Part shown: piece by piece, positions 9,013 through 18,761 of the stretch
Layout of the letters: the number at the start of each line of letters is the position of its first letter
Numbering within the stretch: position 1 is the first letter of the stretch
NCBI GenBank assembly: GCA_035651655.1
Contig: DASRFG010000001.1
Location: forward strand, 32,001 to 96,000
DNA length: 64,000 nt
DNA from: Terriglobales bacterium
GTDB lineage: Bacteria > Acidobacteriota > Terriglobia > Terriglobales > Acidobacteriaceae
Direction of reading: 5' to 3'
Translations under genes and position numbers: made by a program
Notes under the pieces: model-generated
What the model was told of the DNA's origin: nothing
The model's input: the letters and a program-made list of their open reading frames with translations, nothing else
Database searches by the model: none

Positions 9013-9360
9013 CTAAAACGGCGGCCGGTTTTTGGATCCAGGATGAAAAGCGATGTCCACTGGATAGCTGGGCAGGTCAATGTGGACGGTGTAATCAACC
9101 GCTATGGCCAGACCATTGTTGCCCAGTCGTTGCACTTTGATTTGCTCTTCGGTGATGGGAATCTCTAGGTCCTGTGCCTTTTTCAGCACCACTTTGCGGA
9201 CATCAGCCTCGGACTTGGAACTGTAAGAGTCAAACAGGGCTTCGTTGTCTATGGCATCCTGAAACCGGTAATTGGCAAAGTAGGGCGGTATGAGCTCGAA
9301 GCCCAGGTACACTGCCACAACGATTAGCCCCAGCCCAGCAAGCAGTTGTAGTAACTTCAT
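9013..9360 (-). CDS. Small membrane-anchored hypothetical protein (DUF4845-like)
   Basis: 115 aa. An N-terminal hydrophobic helix (MKLLQLLAGLGLIVVAVYLG) is followed by a soluble domain with alternating charged and hydrophobic residues (ADVRKVVLKKAQDLEIPITEEQI, VDYTVHIDLPSYPVDIAFHP). The layout of one TM plus about 80 residues resembles the DUF4845 group; this is a pattern impression, not a search result. It sits 42 bases downstream of proS on the same strand. The start MKLLQ at 9360 is preceded by GGAGCTCTGA, a modest RBS. Function unknown; probably faces the periplasm. Confidence 0.6.
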   Translation of the reverse strand: MKLLQLLAGLGLIVVAVYLGFELIPPYFANYRFQDAIDNEALFDSYSSKSEADVRKVVLKKAQDLEIPITEEQIKVQRLGNNGLAIAVDYTVHIDLPSYPVDIAFHPGSKNRPPF

Positions 9361-9401
9361 TCAGAGCTCCAGCTTCGGCGGCGGAGGGGAGGCACTCGCA
9401 A

Positions 9402-11177
9402 TCAGTGCCCGGGCCGGAGCAAGTCTTGAAAATGGCTGTTTATATCGCGGATATTAACATTCCGGATTTGACGTGTCGAGCGTTGGACGACCTCCACAAT
9501 GCCTTCGGTAACCTTCTTGCCCACAGTTACCCGAAAGGGTATGCCCACTAGGTCAGCGTCCTTAAACTTAACTCCCGGCCGCTCATCCCGGTCATCCAGG
9601 AGAACGTCGAATCCGGCGGCCTCGAGCTGACGGGTAATCTCTTCGGCGGTGGACTGTAGCTTGGTATCGGTGACGTTGGTAGGCGTGACCACGATTTCGA
9701 AAGGCGCTATCGAAATTGGTAGCCAGAAGCCATTCTCGTCATTGTTTTGCTCGATGGCCGCCGTGAGGATACGCTCGATGCCGATGCCATAGCTGCCCAT
9801 AATCGGCGTGATTTCCTTGCCGTTTTGGTCGAGAACGCGGGCCCCCATCGACTCCGAATATTTGTAACCCAGCTTGAAGATGTGGCCGATCTCGATTGCC
9901 TTCGCGACTTTCAATGGGCTGCCGCAGTTGGGGCAAGGCTCACCTTCAGCAACGGTGCGCAAGTCCACATATTCTGTAGGCGTGAAGTCGCGATCCGGCG
10001 TCACATTCTTGAGATGATAGTCTTCTTTGTTCGCTCCCACGATGAGATTTTTGCGGCCTTGCAGAGCAGTATCGGCCAGAATAATGGTTCCGGGGCCGAA
10101 ATTCCCGTTGGAGCGAGCGGCGACATCTTTTAGCCCAATAGGCCCGAGGAAGCCTGCAGGCGACCGAAACAGCTGTTCAATTTCCTGGGGCTGCATTGGC
10201 CGAAATTCGCGTCCGGCCAGCGCGGTGGTGAGTTTAGCCTCGTTTAACGAATGGTCCCCGCGCAGCAGAACCACCACAGGCCGGTGCTTCTGAGTTTTCG
10301 CATCGCTACCTTCCACGGCCATCAACGCCAGAGTCTTGATCTTGTTCTTGGGGGAGACGCCCAGGAACTTGGCGACATCCTCGATAGTTTTCATGCCCGG
10401 CGTGTGGACTTCCTGAGGCTTGCCATTGCCGGCTGGCTGCAACTCCTCGACAGAATCCAACCGCGACGCCGCCTTCTCCAGGTTGGCCGCATATCCACAC
10501 TTGGGGCAGCTCGCGATTACATCCTCGCCGGCATCGCTGTACACGGTGAACTCATGCGACTGCGATCCGCCCATGGCGCCGGAATGCGCCTCGACGACGA
10601 CGTACCTGAGGCCGCAGCGGTCGAAAATGCGACGGTAAGTGTCGTAATGTTTCTGGTATGAAACATCCAGCCCGGCGGCATCCAGGTCGAAAGAGTAAGC
10701 ATCCTTCATGATGAACTGCCGAATGCGCAGCAGGCCAGAGCGGGGCCGGGGCTCGTCGCGAAACTTGGATGCAATCTGGTACCAGATTTGCGGCAGCTGC
10801 TTGTAGCTGCGCAGCTCCTTGCGCGCAATTTCAGTCATGACCTCTTCCTCGGTCATACCCAGGCAGAGCTCGGCGCCCTTTCTGTCCTTCAGCCGGAACA
10901 GATTGTCGCCCATGGCCGACCAGCGGCCGCTGGCTTCCCAAACCTCCCGCGGATGCAGCGCAGGCAAATAAAACTCCTGACCGATCCTGTCCATCTCCTG
11001 CCGGACAATGTTCATGATCTTCAGCATGGAGCGATGGCCAAGAAAAAGATACGAGTAGATCCCCGCGGCGAGTTGGCGAATGTACCCTGCCCGCAACAGA
11101 TACTTGTGGCTCGCGACCTCCGCGTCGGCAGGCGCCTCGCGCAGGGTGGGGATGAAGAGCTGGGACCAGCGGTGCAT
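9402..11177 (-). CDS. proS: Prolyl-tRNA synthetase, bacterial type
   Basis: 591-aa class II aminoacyl-tRNA synthetase charging tRNA-Pro. The N-terminal catalytic block contains [38 protein letters not shown]-type motif 2 (RSGLLR.REF.MKDAYSF) and the [10 protein letters not shown] motif 3 region. Between motifs 2 and 3 is an insertion of about 180 residues (about 225-410) with the YbaK-like editing fold ([23 protein letters not shown]), the hallmark of bacterial-type ProRS that hydrolyses Ala-tRNA-Pro. The C-terminus has the anticodon-binding domain. E. coli enzyme is 572 aa. Downstream of kdsD on the same strand with a 119-base gap. Confidence 0.97.
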   Translation of the reverse strand: MHRWSQLFIPTLREAPADAEVASHKYLLRAGYIRQLAAGIYSYLFLGHRSMLKIMNIVRQEMDRIGQEFYLPALHPREVWEASGRWSAMGDNLFRLKDRKGAELCLGMTEEEVMTEIARKELRSYKQLPQIWYQIASKFRDEPRPRSGLLRIRQFIMKDAYSFDLDAAGLDVSYQKHYDTYRRIFDRCGLRYVVVEAHSGAMGGSQSHEFTVYSDAGEDVIASCPKCGYAANLEKAASRLDSVEELQPAGNGKPQEVHTPGMKTIEDVAKFLGVSPKNKIKTLALMAVEGSDAKTQKHRPVVVLLRGDHSLNEAKLTTALAGREFRPMQPQEIEQLFRSPAGFLGPIGLKDVAARSNGNFGPGTIILADTALQGRKNLIVGANKEDYHLKNVTPDRDFTPTEYVDLRTVAEGEPCPNCGSPLKVAKAIEIGHIFKLGYKYSESMGARVLDQNGKEITPIMGSYGIGIERILTAAIEQNNDENGFWLPISIAPFEIVVTPTNVTDTKLQSTAEEITRQLEAAGFDVLLDDRDERPGVKFKDADLVGIPFRVTVGKKVTEGIVEVVQRSTRQIRNVNIRDINSHFQDLLRPGH

Positions 11178-11296
11178 AGCGTCCTTTAAATTGCGAACAG
11201 ATATTGTAATTGAGAGATTGATTCAATTAGGCATTGATTCAGTAACGCATCTATAGCGCCGAGTGGAAGCTGTGCGGGTCGGCTCGTGACAGACGC

Positions 11297-12313
11297 TTAC
11301 AGCAGCTGCGTTTCCCAGAGGTCGTGCAAGTGGATGATGCCCTGTAATTGACCCTTGCCGTTGACTACGGGCAGAGACGTGATCTTTTTCTCCTCCATAA
11401 TGGCGAGAGCGGCGGTGGCGAACTCGTCGGGCGAAATCACTTTGGGATTGCGGGTCATGCACTCCGCCGCGGCGAGGTCAAGCACGTCCTTGCCGCGACG
11501 CTCGAGCAATCGTCGCAGGTCGCCGTCGCTAATAACCCCGAGGAGGCGATCGCCCTGGGTCACCGCCGTGACCCCCAGCTTCTTGCGTGACATTTCATAA
11601 ATGACGTCCGGCATCCGGGTGCTCGGAGCTACCTTGGGAATCGCATCGCCGGTGTGCATGAGGGTTTCTACCCGCGCCAGACGTTTTCCCAGCTTTCCGC
11701 CAGGATGCAGGTTGGCGAAATCTTCTTCTTTGAAGCCGCGTCGCTCAGCGAGAGCCATCGCCAACGCATCTCCGAGCGCCATCATTGTCGTAGTAGAGGC
11801 AGTAGGCGCCAGACCTAGCGAGCAGGCTTCCTGATCGACCGAGCAATCAAGCGCAACATCGGCAGCCGCCGCGAGGGTGGAACGCTTAGCCTTCTCGCGA
11901 GCGTGAGTGCCCGCCGCGCCCAAACGGTCGCCGGTCAGGCTGATCAGTGGAATTTGCAGCCGCTTCATGGTAGCCAGCAATTGCAGGATTTCTTCGGTTT
12001 CACCACTGGAGGAGAGCGCGATCACGACGTCTCCGCGCACCAGCATGCCCAGATCACCATGTAGCGCTTCCGCGGGATGAAGAAAAAGCGCCGGAGTGCC
12101 AGTGGAACTGAGCGTCGCCGCGAGCTTCCGCGCAATCAGACCACTCTTGCCAAGGCCGGTGACCACAACCCGTCCCGCACAGCAGAAAAGTAGCTCGACT
12201 GCGCGGTTGAAAGCATCTGACATGTCGCCAGCCAGACGGTCCGCCAGGGCCCGCAACGCCTCCGCCTCGATGCGGACCACGCTTTCGCCAGTGGATTTCA
12301 TCCTGGTCTTCAT
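11297..12313 (-). CDS. kdsD: Arabinose-5-phosphate isomerase KdsD (KpsF/GutQ family)
   Basis: 338 aa; converts D-ribulose-5-P to D-arabinose-5-P, the first committed step toward Kdo. An N-terminal SIS sugar-isomerase domain (about 40-175: VVVTGLGKSGLIARKLAATLSSTG split as GLGKSGLIARKLAAT, then ALSSSGETEEIL, LHPAEALHGDLGML) is followed by a linker and two CBS domains (about 205-335, with GVISDGDLRRLL and IIHLHDLW). Length matches the 328-aa E. coli enzyme. Upstream of it, where kdsA would be expected to abut, lies the 1.5-kb REP/RAYT cassette; kdsA resumes beyond. In the same operon as proS downstream by 119 bases. Confidence 0.93.
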   Translation of the reverse strand: MKTRMKSTGESVVRIEAEALRALADRLAGDMSDAFNRAVELLFCCAGRVVVTGLGKSGLIARKLAATLSSTGTPALFLHPAEALHGDLGMLVRGDVVIALSSSGETEEILQLLATMKRLQIPLISLTGDRLGAAGTHAREKAKRSTLAAAADVALDCSVDQEACSLGLAPTASTTTMMALGDALAMALAERRGFKEEDFANLHPGGKLGKRLARVETLMHTGDAIPKVAPSTRMPDVIYEMSRKKLGVTAVTQGDRLLGVISDGDLRRLLERRGKDVLDLAAAECMTRNPKVISPDEFATAALAIMEEKKITSLPVVNGKGQLQGIIHLHDLWETQLL

Positions 12314-12353
12314 GCGAGAAGAAGGATGTTAGCAAAGATTGCGGATTTCACCA

Positions 12354-12800
12354 CAATCCCAGCTGCGGAGCAGCGGCACAATCCATTCCGCAGCTGTAGC
12401 GCCGCTCGTAGAAAGACCACAACCCAGCTGCGGAGCAGCGGCACAATCCATTCCGCAGCTATAGCGCCGCTCGTAGAAAGACTACAACCCAGCTGCGGAG
12501 CAGCGGCACAGCCGTTAGCCCCGCGCGTAAGCGCTGGGTAAGGTCGCCAACAATGCAAGCCCCGGAGGGCCGACATTCCTGCTTAAGGGCGTGAGCCCGG
12601 CGCTAAACGACCGTATCCAAAGCGGAGCAGCGGCACAATCCTTTCCGCAGCTGTAGAGCCGCTCGCAGAAAGGCTACAACCCAGCTGCGGAGCAGCGGCA
12701 CAGCTTTTAGCCCAGCGCGTAAGCGCTGGGTAGGAGTCGCCAACAATGCAAGCCCCGGAGGGCCGACATTCCTGCTTAAGGGCGTCAGCCCGGCGGCCCG
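12354..12800 (+). repeat. Left REP array flanking the RAYT transposase (65-bp period)
   Basis: The 20-mer CAGCTGCGGAGCAGCGGCAC occurs at 12360, 12425, 12490 and 12682, with a 5'-eroded copy whose register falls at 12617. All spacings within the two blocks are 65 bases. Between 20-mers is a second palindromic segment (TTCCGCAGCTGTAGCGCCGC, then TCGTAGAAAGACTACAACC). Twice (about 12509-12603 and 12702-12797) the array runs into a different, longer element with AGCGCGTAAGCGCTGGGTA, AATGCAAGCCCCGGAGGGCC and TTAAGGGCGTGAGCCCGGCG. The array is non-coding; reading frames across it are artefacts. It is the mirror image of the array at 13314-13835. Confidence 0.92.
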
Positions 12801-12869
12801 CGCCCGGTCACAATTCGACGTGACCTGCGCCACTGCAATGCCTTACCGATCCGCCCACGCTATCAAAAT

Positions 12870-13313
12870 ATGTCCCACACTTACGCCCGCAACTACGTTC
12901 ATCTCATCTTCTCCACCCGTGAACGCCATCGGAAACTGCTGGCTCCAATCCGGCCCGACCTTTGGGCCTACATGGGCGGGATTGCGCGTGAATATGGCAT
13001 CCACATGCTTGCCATCGGCGGAACTGAAGATCACATGCACATCTTGATCGGGCTGCCACCCAAGCTTTCGCTCGCACACGCAATGCGTGCGATTAAGGCG
13101 AATTCCTCGAAATGGATGAACGAGAATGGGCATCTATTCGCCTGGCAGGAGGGATATGCCGCATTCAGCGTGAGCGTTTCGAACCTTGCAAATGTGACCA
13201 AGTACATTGAGAACCAAGCCGTGCACCACGCCAAGAAAAGCTTCGAAGAGGAATTCTGCGGGTTCCTGGTACGGAATGGAATCGAATTCGACTCAAAATA
13301 CGTCTTTGGATAG
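12870..13313 (+). CDS. REP-associated tyrosine transposase (IS200-like Y1/HUH family)
   Basis: 147 aa, the full usual length for this small single-domain family. The HUH metal site is GGTEDHMHILIG (His-Met-His), and the candidate catalytic tyrosine lies in VTKYIENQ; N-terminal strand YVHLIFSTRER and C-terminal NGIEFDSKYVFG are typical. Such enzymes nick single-stranded DNA at palindromic REP sequences. The gene has no left/right IS200 ends of its own; instead it is bracketed by inverted arrays of palindromes, and the right array starts at the base after its TAG stop. That layout is the hallmark of a RAYT (tnpA-REP). All key residues are present so it may be active. It separates kdsD from kdsA. 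Confidence 0.9.
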   Translation: MSHTYARNYVHLIFSTRERHRKLLAPIRPDLWAYMGGIAREYGIHMLAIGGTEDHMHILIGLPPKLSLAHAMRAIKANSSKWMNENGHLFAWQEGYAAFSVSVSNLANVTKYIENQAVHHAKKSFEEEFCGFLVRNGIEFDSKYVFG

Positions 13314-13835
13314 CGCCGGGCTCACGCCCTTAAGCAGGAATGTCGGCCCTCCGGGGCTTGCATTGTTGTCGACCTTACCCAGCGCTTACGCGCTGGGCTA
13401 AAAGCTGTACCGCTGCTCCGCAGCTGGGTTGTGGTCTTTCTACGAGCGGCGCTATAGCTGCGGAAATGGATCGTGCCGCTGCTCCGCAGCTGGGTTGTAG
13501 TCTTTCTGCGAGCGGCTCTATAGCTGCGAAAATGGACTGTGCCGCTGCTCCGCGGCTGGAGCGCAATTCCTTCGAACCTCCCTGTAGGTCCGGAGACATG
13601 GACCGTGCCGCTGCTCCGCAGCTAGGTTGTAGTCTTTCTGCGGGCGGCTCTATAGCTGCGGAAATGGACTGTGCCGCTGCTCCGCAGCTAGGTCTGTGGA
13701 GTGATCTAAACCGTATTAATCATCCAAAGTCATTCCGAGCGGGCTTAGCAGGAATTCTTATTGGTCGTCTTCAAATGCGATTAACGTAGAGTATCCTCAC
13801 AGCGGAATGACAGACGTGCCGCTGCTCCGCGGCTG
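13314..13835 (-). repeat. Right REP array flanking the RAYT transposase, inverted (66-bp period)
   Basis: Inverted relative to the left array. GTGCCGCTGCTCCGCAGCTG or one-to-two-base variants occur at 13407, 13473, 13539, 13605 and 13671, each exactly 66 bases apart, plus one more distant copy at 13816. The part next to the transposase stop codon (13314-13410) is the reverse complement of the longer element seen twice on the left. One unit (about 13560-13600) has a different spacer (GCGCAATTCCTTCGAACCTC). About 110 bases (13700-13810) between the last two copies are unrelated AT-richer sequence. Ends 32 bases before the kdsA stop. Confidence 0.92.
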
Positions 13836-13866
13836 GCGCGGCTATCCGGCCGACGGCCGATGCGCG

Positions 13867-14697
13867 CTATTTCCCCGCCACGGCCTTCTGCACCGCCAGA
13901 ATCCCGGCCAGAACTTCGCGAAGGTTTTGTAGCGCCAAGGCATTTGGGCCATCGGATTTGGCTTTGGCTGGATTGTCGTGTACCTCAAGAAAAATTCCGT
14001 CCACCCCCGCAGCCACCGCCGCTCGGGCGAGCACGGGTATGAACTCGGGCTGGCCGCCGCTCACGGCGCCGTTGTTAGTGTTGTTTGCCGAGGGTAGTTG
14101 GACGGAGTGCGTGGCGTCGAACACCACCGGCGCGAACTGCCGCATGATGGGCAGCGAGCGCATATCCACCACCAGATTGGTGTAGCCGAAAGAAGCGCCA
14201 CGCTCGGTGACGAAGACCTGGTCATTGCCGGCGGCGCGGCATTTTTCAACTGCATGCCGCATGTCCCAGGGCGACATGAATTGGCCCTTCTTAATGTTGA
14301 CGGCGCGTCCGCTTTTGGCAGAGGCGACGATGAGATCGGTCTGGCGGCTGAGAAATGCAGGAATCTGTAGAACGTCCGCCACTTCGGCCACACGCTGCAC
14401 GTCCGCAGGCTCGTGCACGTCGGTCAAAATTGGCACATGAACCGTCCGCGCAACTTTCTTAAGGACGCGAAGCCCCTCGCCTACTCCCGGACCCCGGTAG
14501 CTCTTAAGCGACGTGCGATTGGCTTTATCGTAAGACGCCTTAAAGATGTAGGGCAGGCGCAGGGCGCGTGCGACGCCCGCAATCGATTCCGCCATTCGCA
14601 GTGCGTGATCTTCGCTCTCGATGACGCAAGGGCCGGCGATCAGGAAAAGACGCCCGCCGCCGATATGCACGCTGCCGACTTGGAAGTTCGACTTCAA
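13867..14697 (-). CDS. kdsA: 3-deoxy-8-phosphooctulonate (Kdo-8-P) synthase
   Basis: 276 aa; condenses arabinose-5-P (made by KdsD) with phosphoenolpyruvate to give Kdo-8-P. The TIM-barrel DAHP-synthase-like family signatures are all present: [64 protein letters not shown] and [11 protein letters not shown]. coli KdsA is 284 aa. Lies 57 bases downstream of pyrG on the same strand, and the CTP from PyrG is the co-substrate for Kdo activation by KdsB. The 1.5-kb repeat/transposase cassette separates it from kdsD. Confidence 0.96.
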   Translation of the reverse strand: MKSNFQVGSVHIGGGRLFLIAGPCVIESEDHALRMAESIAGVARALRLPYIFKASYDKANRTSLKSYRGPGVGEGLRVLKKVARTVHVPILTDVHEPADVQRVAEVADVLQIPAFLSRQTDLIVASAKSGRAVNIKKGQFMSPWDMRHAVEKCRAAGNDQVFVTERGASFGYTNLVVDMRSLPIMRQFAPVVFDATHSVQLPSANNTNNGAVSGGQPEFIPVLARAAVAAGVDGIFLEVHDNPAKAKSDGPNALALQNLREVLAGILAVQKAVAGK

Positions 14698-14701
14698 ATC
14701 T

Positions 14702-14750
14702 CACCACAAAGGACACGAAGGATCACGAACGCGCCCTGTCCTTGGTGGTG
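14702..14750. repeat. Palindrome between pyrG and kdsA
   Basis: CACCACAAAGGACA (14702-14715) pairs with TGTCCTTGGTGGTG (14737-14750) with one bulged/mismatched position across a 21-base loop. The arm reads ACCACAAAGGACACGAAGG, a variant of the ACCACAGAGGACACAGAGG-type dispersed repeat also present at 41203-41283 and inside nrdJ. Confidence 0.65.
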
Positions 14751-14754
14751 AATT

Positions 14755-16428
14755 CTACCGTCTGCCGACCTTTTCGGGGCGATGAAACATCTCCAACTCC
14801 GCCGCTTCTTTGCGGGCGCGGCGCTCAAGCCCGTGCTGGTGAGCGGCGCCTACGAACGCTTTGAATAATGGGTGCGGCTCGAGTGGCTTTGACTTGAACT
14901 CCGGGTGGAACTGGCACCCAATGAAATAGGGATGGCCCGGAAGTTCGATGATTTCTACATAAGTTCCGTCGGGCGTGGCGCCAGAAATTCGCAGCCCACC
15001 GGCGGTCAGCGGGTCCTCATATTCGCGGTTGAACTCGTAGCGGTGGCGATGGCGCTCGCTGATCTCGAGCTGACCGTAGGTCTTGTGCGCCAGTGTACCC
15101 GGCTCGATCTTGCAAGGCCAGGCGCCCAGGCGCATAGTGCCACCCAGTTCTTCAACGCCGCGCAACTCGCGCAACTTGTAGATGACGCGATGGGGCGTAG
15201 CCTGATCGAACTCCGTGGAATTCGCCTCTTCCAGTCCGCAAACGTTGCGCGCGAACTCAATGCACGCGGTCTGCATGCCCAGGCAGATGCCAAAATACGG
15301 AACCTTCTTCTCCCGTGCATAGCGGATTGCAACCAGCATTCCCGCTATGCCGCGTTTTCCGAAGCCGCCGGGAACCAGGATTCCGTCATAGCCCTCGAGC
15401 TGAGCGTCGAGATCAGCATCTTTCGATTCCAGTCCCTCTGCCTCCACCCAATTCACGTTCAGCTTGAGGTTGTGGGCCAGGGCGCCATGTACAAGCGCTT
15501 CTTTTAGGGACTTATAGGAGTCCTCATAATCGACGTACTTGCCGACAATGCCGATCGTGACCTCATCCTTAGGGTTGTAAACCCGGTGGATTAGCTCCTC
15601 CCAATTGCGGAGATCGCGATCTTTAGCTTTCAAATGAAGATATTTCAGCGCCAGGGTATCGACTTCCTCGCGGGCAAAAACGATGGGCACCTCGTAAATA
15701 GAGGCAACGTCTTTCGCCGTGATTACCGCCTCTTCTTCCACGTTGCAGAAGAGCGCGATTTTGGACTTGATGTCGTGAGAGAGGAAGCGATCGGTGCGGC
15801 AGAGCAGGATATCGGGCTGAATCCCAACGCTGAGCAGCTCTTTGACGGAGTGCTGTGTCGGCTTGGTCTTAAGCTCGCCCGCAGCGGCAATGTAGGGAAC
15901 AAGGGTCGTGTGGACAAATAGCGTGTTCTCGCGTCCCAGTTCCTGGCGCATCTGGCGAATGGCTTCAATGAACGGCAGGGACTCGATATCGCCAACGGTG
16001 CCGCCAATCTCAATGATGGCAACATCTACATCCTGCGAGACCTTCTTCATCGCGGCTTTAATTTCGTTGGTGACGTGGGGAATTACCTGGACGGTCTTGC
16101 CCAGGTAGTCGCCCCGGCGTTCTTTCGCGATGATCTGCTCGTAGATACGGCCGGTGGTCCAGTTATTGTCGCGAGTGAGGCGGGCGTGCGTGAAGCGCTC
16201 GTAGTGCCCGAGGTCGAGGTCGGTTTCAGCGCCATCGTCGGTAACGAAGACTTCGCCGTGTTGAAACGGCGACATGGTGCCTGGGTCAACGTTGAGATAA
16301 GGGTCGAACTTTTGAAGGGTCACCTTCAGCCCGCGACTCTCCAGAAGACACCCAAGAGACGCTGCCGCAAGTCCCTTACCTAAAGAGGACACCACCCCGC
16401 CGGTCACGAAGATATACTTTGCCGACAT
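14755..16428 (-). CDS. pyrG: CTP synthase
   Basis: 557 aa; makes CTP from UTP, ATP and glutamine. The N-terminal synthetase domain begins [20 protein letters not shown] with the P-loop-like VVSSLGKG, followed by [20 protein letters not shown] and the [12 protein letters not shown]-type allosteric/UTP site ([13 protein letters not shown]). The C-terminal class I amidotransferase has the nucleophile Cys in [10 protein letters not shown] and the His-Glu pair in FHPEFKSKP. Length is typical (545 aa in E. coli). First gene of the pyrG-kdsA unit; 57 bases to kdsA. The 207 bases upstream, shared with the divergent gene at 16636, should hold both promoters. Confidence 0.97.
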   Translation of the reverse strand: MSAKYIFVTGGVVSSLGKGLAAASLGCLLESRGLKVTLQKFDPYLNVDPGTMSPFQHGEVFVTDDGAETDLDLGHYERFTHARLTRDNNWTTGRIYEQIIAKERRGDYLGKTVQVIPHVTNEIKAAMKKVSQDVDVAIIEIGGTVGDIESLPFIEAIRQMRQELGRENTLFVHTTLVPYIAAAGELKTKPTQHSVKELLSVGIQPDILLCRTDRFLSHDIKSKIALFCNVEEEAVITAKDVASIYEVPIVFAREEVDTLALKYLHLKAKDRDLRNWEELIHRVYNPKDEVTIGIVGKYVDYEDSYKSLKEALVHGALAHNLKLNVNWVEAEGLESKDADLDAQLEGYDGILVPGGFGKRGIAGMLVAIRYAREKKVPYFGICLGMQTACIEFARNVCGLEEANSTEFDQATPHRVIYKLRELRGVEELGGTMRLGAWPCKIEPGTLAHKTYGQLEISERHRHRYEFNREYEDPLTAGGLRISGATPDGTYVEIIELPGHPYFIGCQFHPEFKSKPLEPHPLFKAFVGAAHQHGLERRARKEAAELEMFHRPEKVGRR

Positions 16429-16635
16429 CGCCGCCTCGTAAGTTTTAATTGTTTGGATTTTGTGCAGGCTGGGTGCACGATCAATTATGCCCTAAAAGGA
16501 TGGTGGATTCCAGAGGAGAGTTGAAGCCCGTAATGTCCCAGCATGAAAGATACGAAGGGCCGCGGATCTTCAGCTGGTTAAATAGCAGCATCTAAGTAGA
16601 GCAGAAGCCCCGAAATCAGAGGAAATAGACGAAGT

Positions 16636-17688
16636 ATGCGGAGCCTTGTCCTCAAAGCGATTGGTACCGCCTTTTCCTGTTTGCTGGCGGTAGGTCTTTT
16701 TGGGCCACCCATGGCACAAGCCCAGCAGCTCGCCAAACGCCTGATCCTCAAAGATGGTTCTTACCAGTCCGTAGTTAAGTGGCAGGTCCGGGGAGACCGT
16801 GTCCGCTACCTGAGCGCTGAGCGGAACGAGTGGGAGGAAGTTCCCAACTCACTGGTGGATTGGCCGGCGACGGAAAAATACGAGAAGGGTCGCGGCAGCG
16901 GCACCCTTCCACCTGAGGCAAAAGAACTGGACAAGGAAGAGCAAGCGGACCGGGCGGCCGCCGACGCGGCTGCGCCCATTATCGCGCCAGGATTGCGCCT
17001 GCCTTTCGAGGGCGTATTTCTGCTGGATTCATTTCAGGGCCAGCAGCAACTCGTCGAGGTGCAGCAGAATGGTGGAGAGCTGAATCGCGACACCAAAGGC
17101 AATATTCTTCGCTCCGTCATTAATCCCATCCCGATCAATGCCAGCAAACAGACCATTGAGCTCAAAGGCGGGCACGCTCCGGTGCAAGCACACGCCGTGA
17201 GGCCAACCATCTTCGTGAATACCGGTGAGGAGCTGCCGGGTACAACCGGCCAGACAGAGCCCGGGCAGTCGCCTCCAGCGAGGAGCTCCGAAGGCCAGAG
17301 TAGTAAAGCGAAGCAGAAGAAGGCAGACCAGCCGCCATCAACCCCCACTCAACGCTTCCGATTGATTCAATTGGAAAGCAAGAAAGACAAGCGGGTGGTG
17401 GGCACGCTCACGGTGAAGATTTACGGAAAAGTCAGGGAAAAGGAAAAGGTGGTGCCCGCCAACGCTGAGGCCATGAGCAGTGGCTGGGTGAAAGTCACGC
17501 CCGCTGCCGACCTTCAACCAGGTGAATATGCCCTGGTGGAGATGCTGACCGACAAAGATATGAACCTCTATTTATGGGATTTTGGAGTGAACCCAGCGGC
17601 CCCCGCCAATCCCAGCGCATGGAAACCGGAAGCCCCGGCCAATAAACCTGCGGATAAAGAGCCGACCCTCGAACCGCGCAAGCAGTAA
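16636..17688 (+). CDS. Secreted hypothetical protein
   Basis: 350 aa with an N-terminal signal peptide (LVLKAIGTAFSCLLAVGLFG, cleavage near AQAQQ). After it, residues 35-75 (RLILKDGSYQSVVKWQVRGD, RVRYLSAERNEWEEVP) look like the small SH3-like DG(S/T) repeat common in acidobacterial secreted proteins. A charged linker, a beta-rich middle and a low-complexity region (about 205-235, Ser/Gln/Lys) follow, then a C-terminal domain (PGEYALVEMLTDKDMNLYLWDFGV) and a Pro-rich tail. I do not recognise a named family. Transcribed divergently from pyrG. Confidence 0.65.
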   Translation: MRSLVLKAIGTAFSCLLAVGLFGPPMAQAQQLAKRLILKDGSYQSVVKWQVRGDRVRYLSAERNEWEEVPNSLVDWPATEKYEKGRGSGTLPPEAKELDKEEQADRAAADAAAPIIAPGLRLPFEGVFLLDSFQGQQQLVEVQQNGGELNRDTKGNILRSVINPIPINASKQTIELKGGHAPVQAHAVRPTIFVNTGEELPGTTGQTEPGQSPPARSSEGQSSKAKQKKADQPPSTPTQRFRLIQLESKKDKRVVGTLTVKIYGKVREKEKVVPANAEAMSSGWVKVTPAADLQPGEYALVEMLTDKDMNLYLWDFGVNPAAPANPSAWKPEAPANKPADKEPTLEPRKQ

Positions 17689-17708
17689 TCTTCCGGGAAG
17701 AGACGGGA

Positions 17709-18761
17709 CTACTTCAACAGGCCGCGCTGAGCAACGCTGATGTTGTCGCGAGTGCTGTTCTTTACGGCATACATCATCTCGTCGGCCTGGCGGATGATGT
17801 CATGCGCGCTCTGCGCATCGGCGGGATAAGTTGCCAATCCGATGCTGGCGCGGATATTCAGATCGAGGCCTTCCTCGTGGCAAAACGCACTCCCGCGGAA
17901 AAGGTCGAGGATACGCTTGGCGACCACAAGGGCGGAGTCTTTGCTGGTTTGTGGCAGCAGGATTACAAATTCATCGCCACCATAGCGAAACGCCGAATCA
18001 ATCAGCCGCAGGTGGGCCTTAATCGCGAATCCAATCTCACCCAGCAATTTGCTGCCAATCAAGTGGCCGTGTGTGTCATTGACCTGTTTGAAGTGATCGA
18101 GATCAATGAACATCACCGTAAACTCGTGCCCGAATCGGGAGGAGCGGTAAACCTCGCTCTCCAGCATCTTGTAGAGGTGCCGCGCATTGAACAGTCCAGT
18201 GCAATCGTCGGTGATGGTAAGCTCTTGGATTTTTTCCACCGACTTGGCATTTTCAATGGCAATGGCCGCGTAGTCACAAACCGTCTGTAAAAAGAAGAGC
18301 TCGCCGTCACCGAAGCCGTTCATATCCACATTGACCAGCTGAATCACACCTAAGACGCGGTGCTTGGACCGCAGCGGCACGGCAATGATGGTGCGCGTTT
18401 CCCACTTGGTGCTCTGATCAATGCGCTTGGCAAAGCGAGCATCGGTGTAGACATCGGGAACAATTACATGCTCGCCATGACGGGCCACCCATCCGGCAAT
18501 TCCCTCCCCCACCTTCAACCGAACGCTCTTCAAAGACTCGGCGGCGTCGCCTACCGCGATCGCAAAGTAAAGCTCGTCGCGTTCTTCGTCCACCATGAGC
18601 AGTGACCAGGTGTCTGGGCGGAAATACTCCGCCATTTTTTCCATGATGGTCTGCAGGATGGAATCAAGGTCGAGGGACGAAGTCAGGGCCTTGGCTACAT
18701 CGTGGAAAATACTCAGTTCCTGAATCTGCCGCTTTTTCTCGGTCCCAGTGGCCTCGGTCAT
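17709..18761 (-). CDS. GAF-GGDEF diguanylate cyclase
   Basis: About 350 aa from the ATG at 18761; a TTG at 18833 extends the frame by 24 residues that look unlike protein of this family. A GAF sensor domain (about residues 15-175; DLDSILQTIM, AGWVARHGEHVIVPDV, VPLRSKHRVLGVIQLV) is linked to a GGDEF domain. The active site is intact GGDEF at about residues 261-265, with the RxxD inhibitory I-site (RLID) exactly five residues ahead, so product-inhibited c-di-GMP synthesis is predicted. No membrane segment; likely cytoplasmic, sensing a small ligand through GAF. The PilZ protein at 1610 is a possible target but not linked by context. Confidence 0.9.
   Translation of the reverse strand: MTEATGTEKKRQIQELSIFHDVAKALTSSLDLDSILQTIMEKMAEYFRPDTWSLLMVDEERDELYFAIAVGDAAESLKSVRLKVGEGIAGWVARHGEHVIVPDVYTDARFAKRIDQSTKWETRTIIAVPLRSKHRVLGVIQLVNVDMNGFGDGELFFLQTVCDYAAIAIENAKSVEKIQELTITDDCTGLFNARHLYKMLESEVYRSSRFGHEFTVMFIDLDHFKQVNDTHGHLIGSKLLGEIGFAIKAHLRLIDSAFRYGGDEFVILLPQTSKDSALVVAKRILDLFRGSAFCHEEGLDLNIRASIGLATYPADAQSAHDIIRQADEMMYAVKNSTRDNISVAQRGLLK

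Noticed and set aside
12354-13700. Regular 65/66-bp spacing suggesting a CRISPR array
   Set aside because: The sequences between the repeated 20-mers are themselves conserved from unit to unit, not unique spacers, and no cas gene is present. The 20-mers are palindromic REP units next to a RAYT.
12310-13789. Reading frames of 60-150 codons across the REP arrays (e.g. 13340-13789)
   Set aside because: Their translations are periodic (CAAAPQLGCSL-type) because the DNA is repetitive. No RBS or family resemblance.
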